41,221 nucleotides of DNA, taken from a virus. The number at the start of each line of letters is the position of its first letter. Positions within the stretch are counted from its first letter, which is position 1. The notes under the pieces are model-generated. The model ran no database searches and was not told where the DNA came from. It saw only the letters and a list, made by a program, of their open reading frames with translations. This document shows positions 8,048 through 16,176 of the stretch, one piece after another. Location: positions 1 through 41,221 of IMG/VR virus record IMGVR_UViG_3300033155_000243, one strand, 5' to 3'. Both the position numbers and the translations under genes were made by a program.

Positions 8048-8637
8048 AAAACTTGAACGAATACTTAACGTCATCAGCAAAGCAATACGATTATCGTATT
8101 AAGATTGCAGGTGATTTTCCTAAGGAATGTTATGAAAAACTTAAGGCGTCACTAGATATGTTTGATGTAGCTAGTTGCACAAAACCTAAAACGACCCCTA
8201 TTCAAAGCGAGCCACTACATTTTCCAGGATTACAGAACGAAGAAGTTAGTATATTTGATGTTACATTAAATTATCCAGCAAACCCAGACCAAATTTCGGA
8301 ACTTGCTAGAAAATGTGGCGTTGACTTAGCTAACCTTGTTGTACTTAACAAAGACTTTGACGATAGTATGAACAAAGAGGCAGAAGGTGTAGAAGATACT
8401 ACACGTTTAGAAACTCCGGACTATCCAGCACAAACTACAGAACAAAAAGACGCTAGTGATGCATACGCAGACAGCTATGAAACCGCAGCTAGGGAGTTTG
8501 CAGGTGAAGTTAGCACAGATTTTGAGGTAGCAGGCGAGAAGACAGCGCCAGCAAAATATTCAACAGACAAAGACGACGGCAAGGATAGTCCACTATCGAA
8601 GGTCAAGCGTTTAACAATTAAGGACATACTAAAATGA
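8044..8637 (+). CDS. Unknown late protein
   Basis: A 197-residue protein with two parts. Residues 15-105 look like a compact alpha/beta domain (YRIKIAGDF, ECYEKLKASLDMFDV, then EVSIFDVTLNYPANPDQI). Residues 120-197 are acidic and low in hydrophobics, ending in VKRLTIKDILK. No known motif was recognised. It lies between the two terminase subunit genes and its stop overlaps the next start (ATGA). The position behind a late promoter suggests a virion or assembly protein. Confidence 0.65.
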   Translation: MKNLNEYLTSSAKQYDYRIKIAGDFPKECYEKLKASLDMFDVASCTKPKTTPIQSEPLHFPGLQNEEVSIFDVTLNYPANPDQISELARKCGVDLANLVVLNKDFDDSMNKEAEGVEDTTRLETPDYPAQTTEQKDASDAYADSYETAAREFAGEVSTDFEVAGEKTAPAKYSTDKDDGKDSPLSKVKRLTIKDILK

Positions 8638-10646
8638 GCGACATGAAACTATATAAGATCTTAGAGACCTTTGACAAACTGGAATCAGCTAATGATAAGC
8701 TAGAACCTTATGTTGCTGAAGAAAGCGATGCCGAAGGTGCAGCTGAACGTATACATGCAAGAGTAGCAGCTCGTGATGCAGACGAAAGCGAAGTTCAAGA
8801 AACCCAAACTAAAGTCCAAACAATGGGCAACAAAGTCAGAGTTACTACAGACGGTGACACAACAGAATTTGACGATACTGAAACCGCAGCGGCAATGATG
8901 GGTAGTAAAGACGATGAAAATCAGTTTGCTACTGAAGCAGTTAGCGACGATGACGGCGACTGGGCATACGATAACAAGAAAGATAAAGATTTAGACGACA
9001 AGCACGATGAAGAGCTTGCTAAGAAAGAAAAAGAAGAACTTGACGAGTGGGCTCCAGAAGTGTCACAGGATCAAGACTGGGACGATGACGATGACGACGA
9101 CGACGACGACGAAGTAGTTGACGAAGGTAATGCAGTTGAAGAAGAAGCAGTTACTGAAGAAGTAGTTGACGAAGCAGCCGAAGATGATGCCGAGGAAGTT
9201 ACTGAAGAAGCATTTGGCCACATTGATGATTTTGATAGGGACCAAGGCATTGCACAAGGTACTGAGTTTTCAACTTTTGATAGTGAAAATGAAGCACATC
9301 GCAAACGTTTACAACGTGGCACACCAGTCGTACTAAGTCCAGAAATTTGTTCAGACGCAGCAGGTAACCGCAGGGGTGTGTTTGTTAACCGTAGCACAAG
9401 TGGTCACTTTGGTACAGTTATACGTGATTGCGATGGCCAAACAGTTAAAGTTCATTTAAGCGATATCGTTTCAGCAGACATTACTAACAACTCAGTTTAC
9501 GAACAATATAATATCGACTTTGACGCTATGTTAGCAGAAGATATTACAATGACACAAACTACTAACATGGATAATTCAGAAAACGATACAACTACTGTTA
9601 CAGCAGTTGGGCCTGACGCTGGCGAAGAGTTAGCAGCGATAATGGCAAATGCAGGAATGAACACAGGCGAATATGCTAGTGTAGACGCTGCACCAGATGA
9701 AGTTGGCCCAGTTGATACAGGCGAGCCTGGAATGCAAGATATGATTGGTATCATTGATGCCCCATCAGAACCTGTACAAACAGAATTGCCAGCCGCAGAG
9801 CCAGTAGAGCTTAATGCAAATGCAAGTTGTGGTATGCGTGAAACTGAAGGATGGGACGACGAAGGATGGGACGATACAAGTTTATCAGCAACCGGACCAA
9901 CAGACGCTGACTTAGATCACATTGAAGCAGAACCAGATCGCGAAAAAGAATTACATGAAGATCACTTACAGTACTTGTCTCCGGACATTGGTCTAGCTAT
10001 TGCTAATGGTCATGACATTTATGACGCAATGACAAACCCAGAAGTACCTGAGAAAGATCGTAATCTCCTTAGAGCCGAATACGAAGAAATTTATAAAGAA
10101 TTAAGTAATAGCGAATTTGCAACTCAGCCAGGCCAGCACCCAGATGATGACTTTGAAGCATACGAAGCAACGGCATTTGAACAAATGGCGCAGAAGATAT
10201 ACGATATCTATAGCACGAACAGTGATGATAACGCCGGCGGTATGTTTGGCAAGAATCCACTAGACGACTTTCCAGATCTTGAGTTTACTGAAGAAGGTGC
10301 AGACGATCGTGATATTCAACACGCTAACACACCAAACGAATTAGAAGCTGGTGTTGACATGGTAACACATGGCACAAGCGGTGGATTAAACAGAGCTAAG
10401 AACATGTTTAGAAAAGAATATCCAGGTGATAATCCAATGGCAGTCACTGAAGACGACGACGAAGATGCAGATCGCGACATTTTCGGTCTAGATGATGACG
10501 ACGATGATTATAATGATACTGACGTTGATGAATCAAAGAAAGAAGTTGACGAATCAGAAGATCCATTCTTTGTTAACGAACATGAAAGCGTTGATAACTT
10601 CCTAGGCTTGTATAAAGAGTTTGCCAAACGCGGCGAAAAGAAATAA
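8634..10646 (+). CDS. Large acidic protein with poly-Asp tract, unknown
   Basis: A 670-residue protein that is extremely rich in Asp and Glu. It has a short helical start (MKLYKILETFDKLES), a run of ten Asp at residues 150-159, long acidic stretches, and one better-folded segment around residues 230-300 (VVLSPEICSDAAG, HFGTVIRDCDGQTVKVHLSDI) that looks like a small beta barrel. The C terminus ends in SVDNFLGLYKEFAKRGEKK. It could be an internal head protein, a scaffold-like chaperone or a DNA mimic; nothing decides between them. The start at 8634 overlaps the previous stop; ATG 8643 is an alternative. The next gene starts two bases after the stop. Confidence 0.7.
   Translation: MSDMKLYKILETFDKLESANDKLEPYVAEESDAEGAAERIHARVAARDADESEVQETQTKVQTMGNKVRVTTDGDTTEFDDTETAAAMMGSKDDENQFATEAVSDDDGDWAYDNKKDKDLDDKHDEELAKKEKEELDEWAPEVSQDQDWDDDDDDDDDDEVVDEGNAVEEEAVTEEVVDEAAEDDAEEVTEEAFGHIDDFDRDQGIAQGTEFSTFDSENEAHRKRLQRGTPVVLSPEICSDAAGNRRGVFVNRSTSGHFGTVIRDCDGQTVKVHLSDIVSADITNNSVYEQYNIDFDAMLAEDITMTQTTNMDNSENDTTTVTAVGPDAGEELAAIMANAGMNTGEYASVDAAPDEVGPVDTGEPGMQDMIGIIDAPSEPVQTELPAAEPVELNANASCGMRETEGWDDEGWDDTSLSATGPTDADLDHIEAEPDREKELHEDHLQYLSPDIGLAIANGHDIYDAMTNPEVPEKDRNLLRAEYEEIYKELSNSEFATQPGQHPDDDFEAYEATAFEQMAQKIYDIYSTNSDDNAGGMFGKNPLDDFPDLEFTEEGADDRDIQHANTPNELEAGVDMVTHGTSGGLNRAKNMFRKEYPGDNPMAVTEDDDEDADRDIFGLDDDDDDYNDTDVDESKKEVDESEDPFFVNEHESVDNFLGLYKEFAKRGEKK
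9081..9110 (+). repeat. GAC/GAT triplet tract coding ten Asp
   Basis: Ten consecutive GAC or GAT codons. This is a likely slippage-prone site, in frame within the acidic protein. Confidence 0.85.
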
Positions 10647-10647
10647 A

Positions 10648-10989
10648 ATGAAAGCATCTGAGTTTGTCACTGAAACAACACGTGGCAAACAACTTGACGC
10701 ACAAGTTAAGGTAAGCCCTGTTACTGCATTTACTGTAGATGGGTTCCATGACTTGTATCGTGCATCAGGTATAATGGCACGGTTACCTGCAAACACAGAC
10801 GACATCGATGCTTATAGCTACGTAACAAGATTCCCAGTAATTGTCGCTTACACAGACGAAGAAAGAAAAATGATTAAGGCCGCCTTTAAGAAGATGGGCG
10901 TTCCGTATAAAGAACATGTTAAAAGCGGCAGCGAAGAACCAGACGGTGTTAATAACACTAGTATAGCAGTAGGATTCAAAGGATACTAA
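10648..10989 (+). CDS. Small protein with capsid-targeting-like N terminus
   Basis: A 113-residue protein. The ATG at 10648 is chosen over an upstream ATG in the same frame at 10621, which would overlap the acidic gene, because MKASEFVTETTRG closely resembles the T4 capsid-targeting peptide MKTYQEFIAEA. In T4 the prohead protease gp21 cuts after (L/I)xE, and VTE at residues 7-9 is a near match. The rest is a small alpha/beta domain with FPVIVAYTDEERKMIKAAF near residue 70. It may be an internal head protein delivered into the prohead and trimmed. The stop overlaps the next ATG (TAATG). Confidence 0.6.
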   Translation: MKASEFVTETTRGKQLDAQVKVSPVTAFTVDGFHDLYRASGIMARLPANTDDIDAYSYVTRFPVIVAYTDEERKMIKAAFKKMGVPYKEHVKSGSEEPDGVNNTSIAVGFKGY

Positions 10990-11333
10990 TGAAAGAACTA
11001 GATCAATTAAAAATGCTTAGTGAAAGCATTGCACGTTTAGAAGAAGCCGGTTATCCGATGACTTGGTCAATTTATCATCAGGATGGATCAGATGAGTTGC
11101 GAGGAGACTACAGCACCAACGTACCAGATGGTGTGTATATGGTAGCGTTTCCGTACATTGACACGGTTGGTACAGCTAAAGGCGTTACAGTTAAAAATGG
11201 CCAGTTTGTTCCTGAACCAACTCTTAAAGCAATAGGAAAAGCACGTGATGATGCTGGGTACTGGGGCAACTTTGTTGAGCATATGGAATATAACAAAGAA
11301 CATAATGCATTTATAGTAACAATTGGATCATAA
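10989..11333 (+). CDS. Unknown 114-aa late protein
   Basis: The ATG shares its A with the stop of the preceding gene, so translation is probably coupled. The N terminus is an amphipathic helix (LDQLKMLSESIARLEEAG), followed by a mixed beta region with GVYMVAFPYIDT and HNAFIVTIGS. No known family was recognised. A hairpin terminator 75 bases after its stop ends this transcript before the large terminase gene. Confidence 0.6.
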   Translation: MKELDQLKMLSESIARLEEAGYPMTWSIYHQDGSDELRGDYSTNVPDGVYMVAFPYIDTVGTAKGVTVKNGQFVPEPTLKAIGKARDDAGYWGNFVEHMEYNKEHNAFIVTIGS

Positions 11334-11410
11334 AGAATAACATCTTAGGACGTTATGGCGTTACGGCCGCAGTTACAGAATTCGCTACTCTACACTGCAT
11401 AGTAAACAAA

Positions 11411-11430
11411 AGCGGCTTCGGCCGCTTTTA
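11411..11430 (+). terminator. Terminator before the large terminase gene
   Basis: AGCGGC (11411-11416), TTCG loop, GCCGCT (11421-11426) then TTTT. It uses the same TTCG loop and GC core as the terminator after gp18. Confidence 0.8.
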
Positions 11431-11457
11431 TCTTCTACAGGGATTATGGATTTTCTG

Positions 11458-11465
11458 AGTAAATA
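11458..11465 (+). promoter_or_regulatory. Late promoter, leaderless spacing
   Basis: AGTAAATA then CTATT then ATG at 11471. The stretch TAAATACTATT matches the extended T4 late promoter consensus. Five bases separate the box from the start codon. Confidence 0.65.
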
Positions 11466-11470
11466 CTATT

Positions 11471-13051
11471 ATGTCAACAATGGATGGAGTACTAGTAAAG
11501 AAAGCACATAGCAAATCTCGTTACGATGAGAAACATCTATATGATTTTGCAAAATGCGCTGATCCTGTTACAGGACCAATGTACTTCCTTACTAACTTTT
11601 TCTATATCCAAACAACATTACACGGCCAGACTTTATACGCACCGTATGATTTCCAAATTGAACTCATTGAGAGTTATGTAAACAATCGATTTAGTATTAA
11701 CTTATTATCACGTCAGACTGGTAAGACAACAACCGCAGCGGGTTATCTGTTGTGGTATGCGATGTTTAGACCCGACACAACTATACTAATAGCAGCTCAC
11801 CAATTTAGTGGTGTGCAAGAAATCATGCACAGAATTCGTTATGCATACGAACTATGTCCTGACCACATCCGCGCTGGCGCAACATCGTACAATAAAGGTA
11901 GCATAGACTTTGACAACGGTTCACGTATTATTGGTCAAGCAACAACAGAAAAAACTGGTCGTGGTTTAACTATTGGACTATTGTACTTAGATGAGTTTGC
12001 ATTCGTTCGCCCAACTATAGCTAAAGAATTTTGGACTTCTATACGTCCAACACTAGCAACAGGTGGTGGCGCAATTATAACTTCAACTCCAAACAGTGAT
12101 GAAGATCAGTTTGCTTTACTTTGGAAAGGCGCACTTAAAACAGAAGATGAGTTTGGTATCACACGCCCAGATGGTACTGGTACAAATGGCTTCTACGCAT
12201 ATCAAGCAGACTGGACAGAACATCCAGATCGAGACGAGAAGTGGGCCGAAGAAGAACGTGCGGCTATAGGTGACGAACGCTTCAGGCGTGAGCACGAGAA
12301 TCAATTCTTAATATTCGACGAAACTCTAATAGCAGCCACAACACTAATTGACATGGAAGGTACAGAGCCCGTTAGTACAACTGGCCAGGTCCGTTGGTAC
12401 GCAGATCCTAAGCCAGGCATGATCTATACAGTAGCACTTGATCCTAGTCTAGGCACCGGTGGCGATCCTGCGGCTATACAAGTATTCGAAGCCAACACGA
12501 CAAAACAAATAGCAGAGTGGAAGCACAATAAGACAGCTATACCTATGCAGGTTATAGTGTTTGCTGACATCATTAAAGCAGTATCTGACAAATGTCAGAA
12601 TCAGAATAACGTATATTACAGTGTAGAAAATAATACAATAGGTGAGGCCGCTCTTATTAGCTTAGATGAATACGGGGAGCAGAACATTAGCGGCGTATTT
12701 CTAAGCGAACCCAAGAAACGTGGCCAGAACTCGGGCGGTAGACGCATACGCAAGGGCTTCACTACAACAAACACAAACAAACTAGCGGCATGTGCTAAGT
12801 TGAAAACCTTAGTTGAATCTAAGAAATTAACAGTAAGCAGCAAACCACTAATCACAGAGTTCAAACACTTTGTTGCGACTGGTGTTGGATATGCAGCTAA
12901 GCCAGGAGAGCACGACGATTTAGTCATGGCATTGCTACTAACTATTCGTATGCTACATGTACTCAAAGACTATCACAAAGAGCTTGGAGTCAATTTACGT
13001 GACTACGGCGACGATATAATCGAGCCAATGCCATTTGTCGCGATGTTCTAA
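11471..13051 (+). CDS. gp17: Terminase large subunit (packaging ATPase-nuclease)
   Basis: A 526-residue gp17-type motor protein, slightly shorter than T4 gp17 (610). The ATPase domain has Walker A SRQTGKTT (residues 80-87) and Walker B LLYLDE (170-175), followed by the coupling motif STPN near residue 198. The C-terminal RNase H-like nuclease shows the first Asp in VALDPSLGTGGD (about 318-330), a mid Glu in SVENN (about 384), and the final HDDLVMALLL (about 481-490). All key residues for cutting concatemers and pumping DNA into the prohead are present. The gene stands alone between a terminator and its own leaderless late promoter, apart from gp16. Confidence 0.95.
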   Translation: MSTMDGVLVKKAHSKSRYDEKHLYDFAKCADPVTGPMYFLTNFFYIQTTLHGQTLYAPYDFQIELIESYVNNRFSINLLSRQTGKTTTAAGYLLWYAMFRPDTTILIAAHQFSGVQEIMHRIRYAYELCPDHIRAGATSYNKGSIDFDNGSRIIGQATTEKTGRGLTIGLLYLDEFAFVRPTIAKEFWTSIRPTLATGGGAIITSTPNSDEDQFALLWKGALKTEDEFGITRPDGTGTNGFYAYQADWTEHPDRDEKWAEEERAAIGDERFRREHENQFLIFDETLIAATTLIDMEGTEPVSTTGQVRWYADPKPGMIYTVALDPSLGTGGDPAAIQVFEANTTKQIAEWKHNKTAIPMQVIVFADIIKAVSDKCQNQNNVYYSVENNTIGEAALISLDEYGEQNISGVFLSEPKKRGQNSGGRRIRKGFTTTNTNKLAACAKLKTLVESKKLTVSSKPLITEFKHFVATGVGYAAKPGEHDDLVMALLLTIRMLHVLKDYHKELGVNLRDYGDDIIEPMPFVAMF

Positions 13052-13057
13052 CTCTAA

Positions 13058-13065
13058 GGTAAATA
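13058..13065 (+). promoter_or_regulatory. Late promoter, leaderless spacing
   Basis: GGTAAATA then TAAGC then ATG at 13071. Five bases separate box and start codon. Confidence 0.6.
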
Positions 13066-13070
13066 TAAGC

Positions 13071-14921
13071 ATGAACAACGTAGCTGACAAATTATATAAC
13101 ATCCTTGGTACCAAGTTTAATAATACCGATATTAAGACACTAGATTCGAAAGGTAAAGAAACAATAGACATGGAAGAAATTGAAATGTTTAGCTTCGACT
13201 TCCTAGTAGATTCTCGCAACTATGGTCCTGTTGTAATATTACTGAGTGCTAATGATAACCTAGAAGTATATTACGGTAACAACACTAGCAAATCACTTGA
13301 TATTAACGCTAAGAAAAAATGGGAGAACTTAATTGAACACTTGAGTACTTTCGCGCGTACTAACAGACTAGGGTTTAGCTTAAAACACACTACAGATTTA
13401 AAGTACGATTTATCAAACATCACAGATATTACAGATATCTCTGAAAGCTATAGAAATATATTTGAAGGTTATTACGGTACATCTAGAACAAGCTATAACA
13501 AAATCCAAGAAAAAGCAAAAATTATTATTAGACATTCTAAAATAATTGGCGAAGATGATAAACGCTTCCGTAACATCAGCGAATTGTTTATTGAGAATGC
13601 AGCTGGCGAACGTTTCAAATTACCATTTACTAAATTAACAGGGGCTAGAGCAATGGCTCGCCACGTTACTGAAGGCGGTAACCCATACGATTTATTTGGC
13701 GTACATATTTGTGAAATGGTTAAAGACATTAATACACTTGGCGGTTTTGTTAGACGTTCCAAGTGTTATGAAGGTAACGAAGAAGCACTTGCATTAGTTG
13801 AAACCGGTCGCACACATTACAACGCTATGCGTAAAGGTTTAAAACAAATAGCTGGCAAGCGCGGATACCACACATTCAAAGAGAGTTGGGAACCATCTGA
13901 GATTACAGAACAAGACACAGATACAAATGCTATCCGCGCATTGTTTACAGAGAAATCAGTTAACCAACGCACCGAAGATGCATTACCTTTGCTTGCACGT
14001 TTACAGCAAATGGCCGAAGAACAAGGCGTTGATGAGAATACCGGTGTTACTGATTACAGTACTGGATATAATCCAGGCCCAGGCGGTTCTCGCAACGAGC
14101 TATTAGCTAAGTACGCCAAAACAAAAGATCCTAAGGATGCTGATGCAGCATTCCGTATGGGTGCCACCGAGCAAGAAGTAATAGACGCGAGAGACAAAAT
14201 GCAAGAAGTTAACGAATTTGAAGATTGGGCAGACAACATTGTTGAAGGTACCTGGGCTGTTCCAGAAACACCAAAGCAACTTAGAGCACTTAAATTATTC
14301 TTATCAAAAGAACAACCACTAGGCATTGATGCAATGAATGTCTCGGATGTATTATATGATATTATCGGAGATGATGATCTTTATGACTTGTTTAGCGAGA
14401 TAGCAGAACGCGAGCCAGAGTCAGACGCTCGTCCAATTGTAATTAATTGGATTAGAGATGCTGTTAAGGATTTAGATTTTGTAAATCCAAATGTAGTAAA
14501 GAATTTAAGAAAAGTTATTCAAGGTGTGAAGGAAGGCTTTGAAGGCGATCTAGATGCTGATAGCGAAGACGATTTAAATGCCAGGTTTAACAAAGACATG
14601 GATACTAATGTAAGACAAGAATCAACTAAAAAGGATACCGAAATGAAACCATTTACAGAATATGTCGCTGAGGCGGAAGCTGATGAAATTGAAGAAGTAG
14701 TAGAAACAGAAGTAGAAGATGACGCTGAAGTAGTAGATGAAGCTGAAGAGACAGAAACTAAAGAATGGAAGAAACCTTGGGAGAAAGACGACAAGGAAGA
14801 AGATGATAAAGAAGATGATAAAGAAGAAGTGTCTGAGACTGGTGCACCACTTGTTGCAATGAATGATCAAAACGATCTCGGCTCACTAATGCAACGCACT
14901 AACTATTTACTTAACAAATAA
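13071..14921 (+). CDS. 616-aa phage protein, unknown; acidic C terminus
   Basis: The ATG at 13071 is chosen over 13035 because it follows the late box by five bases and does not overlap terL. Residues 35-130 form a domain with FSFDFLVDSRNYGPVVIL and LEVYYGNNTSKSLD, a pattern remembered from large uncharacterised proteins of marine T4-like phages. The centre is helical. Residues 500-616 are strongly acidic, with Lys/Asp-rich repeats (DKEEDDKEDDKEE). It is not the portal: the position is right but no gp20 feature is seen. An internal ATG at 14643 starts a capsid-targeting-like peptide. A double hairpin follows the stop. Confidence 0.7.
   Translation: MNNVADKLYNILGTKFNNTDIKTLDSKGKETIDMEEIEMFSFDFLVDSRNYGPVVILLSANDNLEVYYGNNTSKSLDINAKKKWENLIEHLSTFARTNRLGFSLKHTTDLKYDLSNITDITDISESYRNIFEGYYGTSRTSYNKIQEKAKIIIRHSKIIGEDDKRFRNISELFIENAAGERFKLPFTKLTGARAMARHVTEGGNPYDLFGVHICEMVKDINTLGGFVRRSKCYEGNEEALALVETGRTHYNAMRKGLKQIAGKRGYHTFKESWEPSEITEQDTDTNAIRALFTEKSVNQRTEDALPLLARLQQMAEEQGVDENTGVTDYSTGYNPGPGGSRNELLAKYAKTKDPKDADAAFRMGATEQEVIDARDKMQEVNEFEDWADNIVEGTWAVPETPKQLRALKLFLSKEQPLGIDAMNVSDVLYDIIGDDDLYDLFSEIAEREPESDARPIVINWIRDAVKDLDFVNPNVVKNLRKVIQGVKEGFEGDLDADSEDDLNARFNKDMDTNVRQESTKKDTEMKPFTEYVAEAEADEIEEVVETEVEDDAEVVDEAEETETKEWKKPWEKDDKEEDDKEDDKEEVSETGAPLVAMNDQNDLGSLMQRTNYLLNK
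14643..14921 (+). other. Possible nested start: 92-aa acidic protein with targeting peptide
   Basis: In frame within the 616-aa gene, ATG 14643 begins MKPFTEYVAEAEADE, very close to the T4 targeting peptide MKTYQEFIAEA. AAGGA lies about 7 bases upstream as a plausible ribosome site. The product would be a short acidic protein, the usual style of T4 internal head proteins. Internal initiation is inferred only. Confidence 0.35.
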
Positions 14922-14965
14922 AACATTCCTCTAATGTTTCCGAAACGGCTCCGGCCGTTTTATTT
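14921..14965 (+). terminator. Double hairpin terminator
   Basis: AAACATT (14921-14927) pairs with AATGTTT (14933-14939). Then AAACGGC (14943-14949) pairs with GCCGTTT (14954-14960) around TCCG and is followed by a T-rich run. The second hairpin is the terminator proper. Confidence 0.8.
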
Positions 14966-14980
14966 TGGCTAACAAACCTG

Positions 14981-15009
14981 TTGCATTTTTTCACTGTTTA
15001 TCTTATAAT
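14981..15009 (+). promoter_or_regulatory. Host-like promoter upstream of gp32
   Basis: TTGCAT (14981-14986), 17-nt spacer, TATAAT (15004-15009). It would give a leader of about 120 bases before gp32, so the gene has both an early-type and a late-type promoter. Confidence 0.7.
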
Positions 15010-15062
15010 ACGCAGGTGATCCAGACAATTAGAATAAAAATTTCAGGGCACACCTTAAAGAC

Positions 15063-15070
15063 GATAAATA
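15063..15070 (+). promoter_or_regulatory. Late promoter upstream of gp32
   Basis: GATAAATA followed by ATCGT and an ATG at 15076 that opens a nine-codon ORF. Confidence 0.5.
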
Positions 15071-15075
15071 ATCGT

Positions 15076-15105
15076 ATGCTACAACACGCCGAGAAGGTTG
15101 CGTAG
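15076..15105 (+). other. Nine-codon leader ORF (MLQHAEKVA) before gp32
   Basis: ATG lies five bases after the late box, the same spacing as at gp16, gp17 and other genes, and stops at TAG 15103-15105. It ends 30 bases before the gp32 ATG, which has its own AGGAGA. It could be a regulatory leader peptide or chance. Confidence 0.3.
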
Positions 15106-15135
15106 TATTAGGACATTACACAGGAGATAACTATT

Positions 15136-16170
15136 ATGGCCTCATTAGCAGATATTCGTGCTCGATTAGCAGCACAAGACAACAAGAAAAACAAATCTTT
15201 TACAGACGGCGAAGGCCCTGTATACCCCCACTGGAACATAGACGAAGGCTCTACAGCCATTATCCGTTTCTTAAACGACGGTAACCCAGACAACCCTTAC
15301 TTTTGGGTTGAACGCGCTATGTTTAAATTTCCGTTTAACGGAGTCAAAGGTGACCCAACAGCAAAAAGCAATATTATTGTACAAGTTCCATGTATGGAAA
15401 TGTATGGTGAGAAAGATGCTGTACTCGACGAAGTACGTACATGGTTTAAAGATCCTTCATTGGAAGACATGGGCCGTAAATACTGGAAGAAACGTACATA
15501 CTTGTTCCAAGGTTTAGTACGCCAGGATCCAATGAATGGTAAGACACCAGAAAACCCAATTCGACGTTTCATGATTAGCCCACAGATTTTTACGTTAATC
15601 AAGAATAGCTTAATGGATCCAGAGATCGAAAACTTGCCTACTGATAGTAACGCAGGCTTAGACTTCCGTATCCAGAAGCAAATGAAGAGCGGTTACGCTG
15701 ATTACACAACTTCAAGTTGGGCACGTAAAGAAACAGCATTAACCGACGACGATGTAGCAGCTATTGAAGCTAACGGTTTAAGCAACCTTACAGACTTCTT
15801 GCCAGCGAAACCAACTGAAGAAGTTCAGAAAGTTATCCGTGAGATGTTTGAAGCATCTGTTGAAGGTGAACCATATGACCCAGCACGTTGGGGCGCATAC
15901 TTCACACCAGCAGGAATGGCTAAGACCAAAACTGATGATGATGCAACACCAGCAGCAACTACACCAGCAACACCAGCGGCAACAGTTGCTACAGAAATCA
16001 CAACAGAAACTGTAGACACACCAGCCACTGAAGCAGTTGTTGAAGCAGTTGTTGAACCAGTTGTTGAACCAGTTGTTGAAGCAGCGGTAGCGGTTACTGA
16101 AGAAGCACCAGCAGCAAATACACAAAAGGCTCAAGACATACTAAAGATGATTCGTTCACGCCAGCAGTAA
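15136..16170 (+). CDS. gp32: Single-stranded DNA-binding protein
   Basis: A 344-residue gp32-type protein that coats ssDNA in replication, recombination and repair. It starts MASLADIRARLAAQD (the basic LAST-like N-terminal region for cooperativity). The OB-fold core runs through residues 30-210, with the aromatic/basic stretches YPHWNIDEG, FWVERAMFKFPF and KKRTYLFQGLV. T4 gp32 binds zinc with one His and three Cys; here only one Cys is present (in VPCMEM), so the zinc site is absent. The C-terminal tail is Pro/Ala/Thr-rich, then VVE repeats, and ends QDILKMIRSRQQ. AGGAGA precedes the start. The next gene begins six bases later. Confidence 0.93.
   Translation: MASLADIRARLAAQDNKKNKSFTDGEGPVYPHWNIDEGSTAIIRFLNDGNPDNPYFWVERAMFKFPFNGVKGDPTAKSNIIVQVPCMEMYGEKDAVLDEVRTWFKDPSLEDMGRKYWKKRTYLFQGLVRQDPMNGKTPENPIRRFMISPQIFTLIKNSLMDPEIENLPTDSNAGLDFRIQKQMKSGYADYTTSSWARKETALTDDDVAAIEANGLSNLTDFLPAKPTEEVQKVIREMFEASVEGEPYDPARWGAYFTPAGMAKTKTDDDATPAATTPATPAATVATEITTETVDTPATEAVVEAVVEPVVEPVVEAAVAVTEEAPAANTQKAQDILKMIRSRQQ
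16036..16083 (+). repeat. Four tandem 12-bp repeats in the gp32 tail
   Basis: GTTGTTGAAGCA-type units, four in a row with G/C changes, coding VVEA, VVEP, VVEP, VVEA. They make up an acidic spacer in the C-terminal tail of gp32. Confidence 0.85.
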
Positions 16171-16176
16171 GGTAGA

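Noticed and set aside
11355-11402. 15-codon ORF starting ATGGCGTTACGG with AGGA upstream
   Set aside because: Very short, lies in a terminator-containing gap and shows no protein-like character or coupling to a neighbour.
13035-14921. Portal protein (gp20) as identity of the 616-aa gene
   Set aside because: The place after gp17 suggests it, but the sequence lacks portal features and has a long acidic tail and a domain remembered from uncharacterised marine phage proteins.
15778-16134. Minus-strand ORF rich in Cys, Trp and Phe opposite gp32
   Set aside because: It is a shadow of the Ala/Thr/Pro-rich tail of gp32; composition mirrors the repeats on the coding strand.
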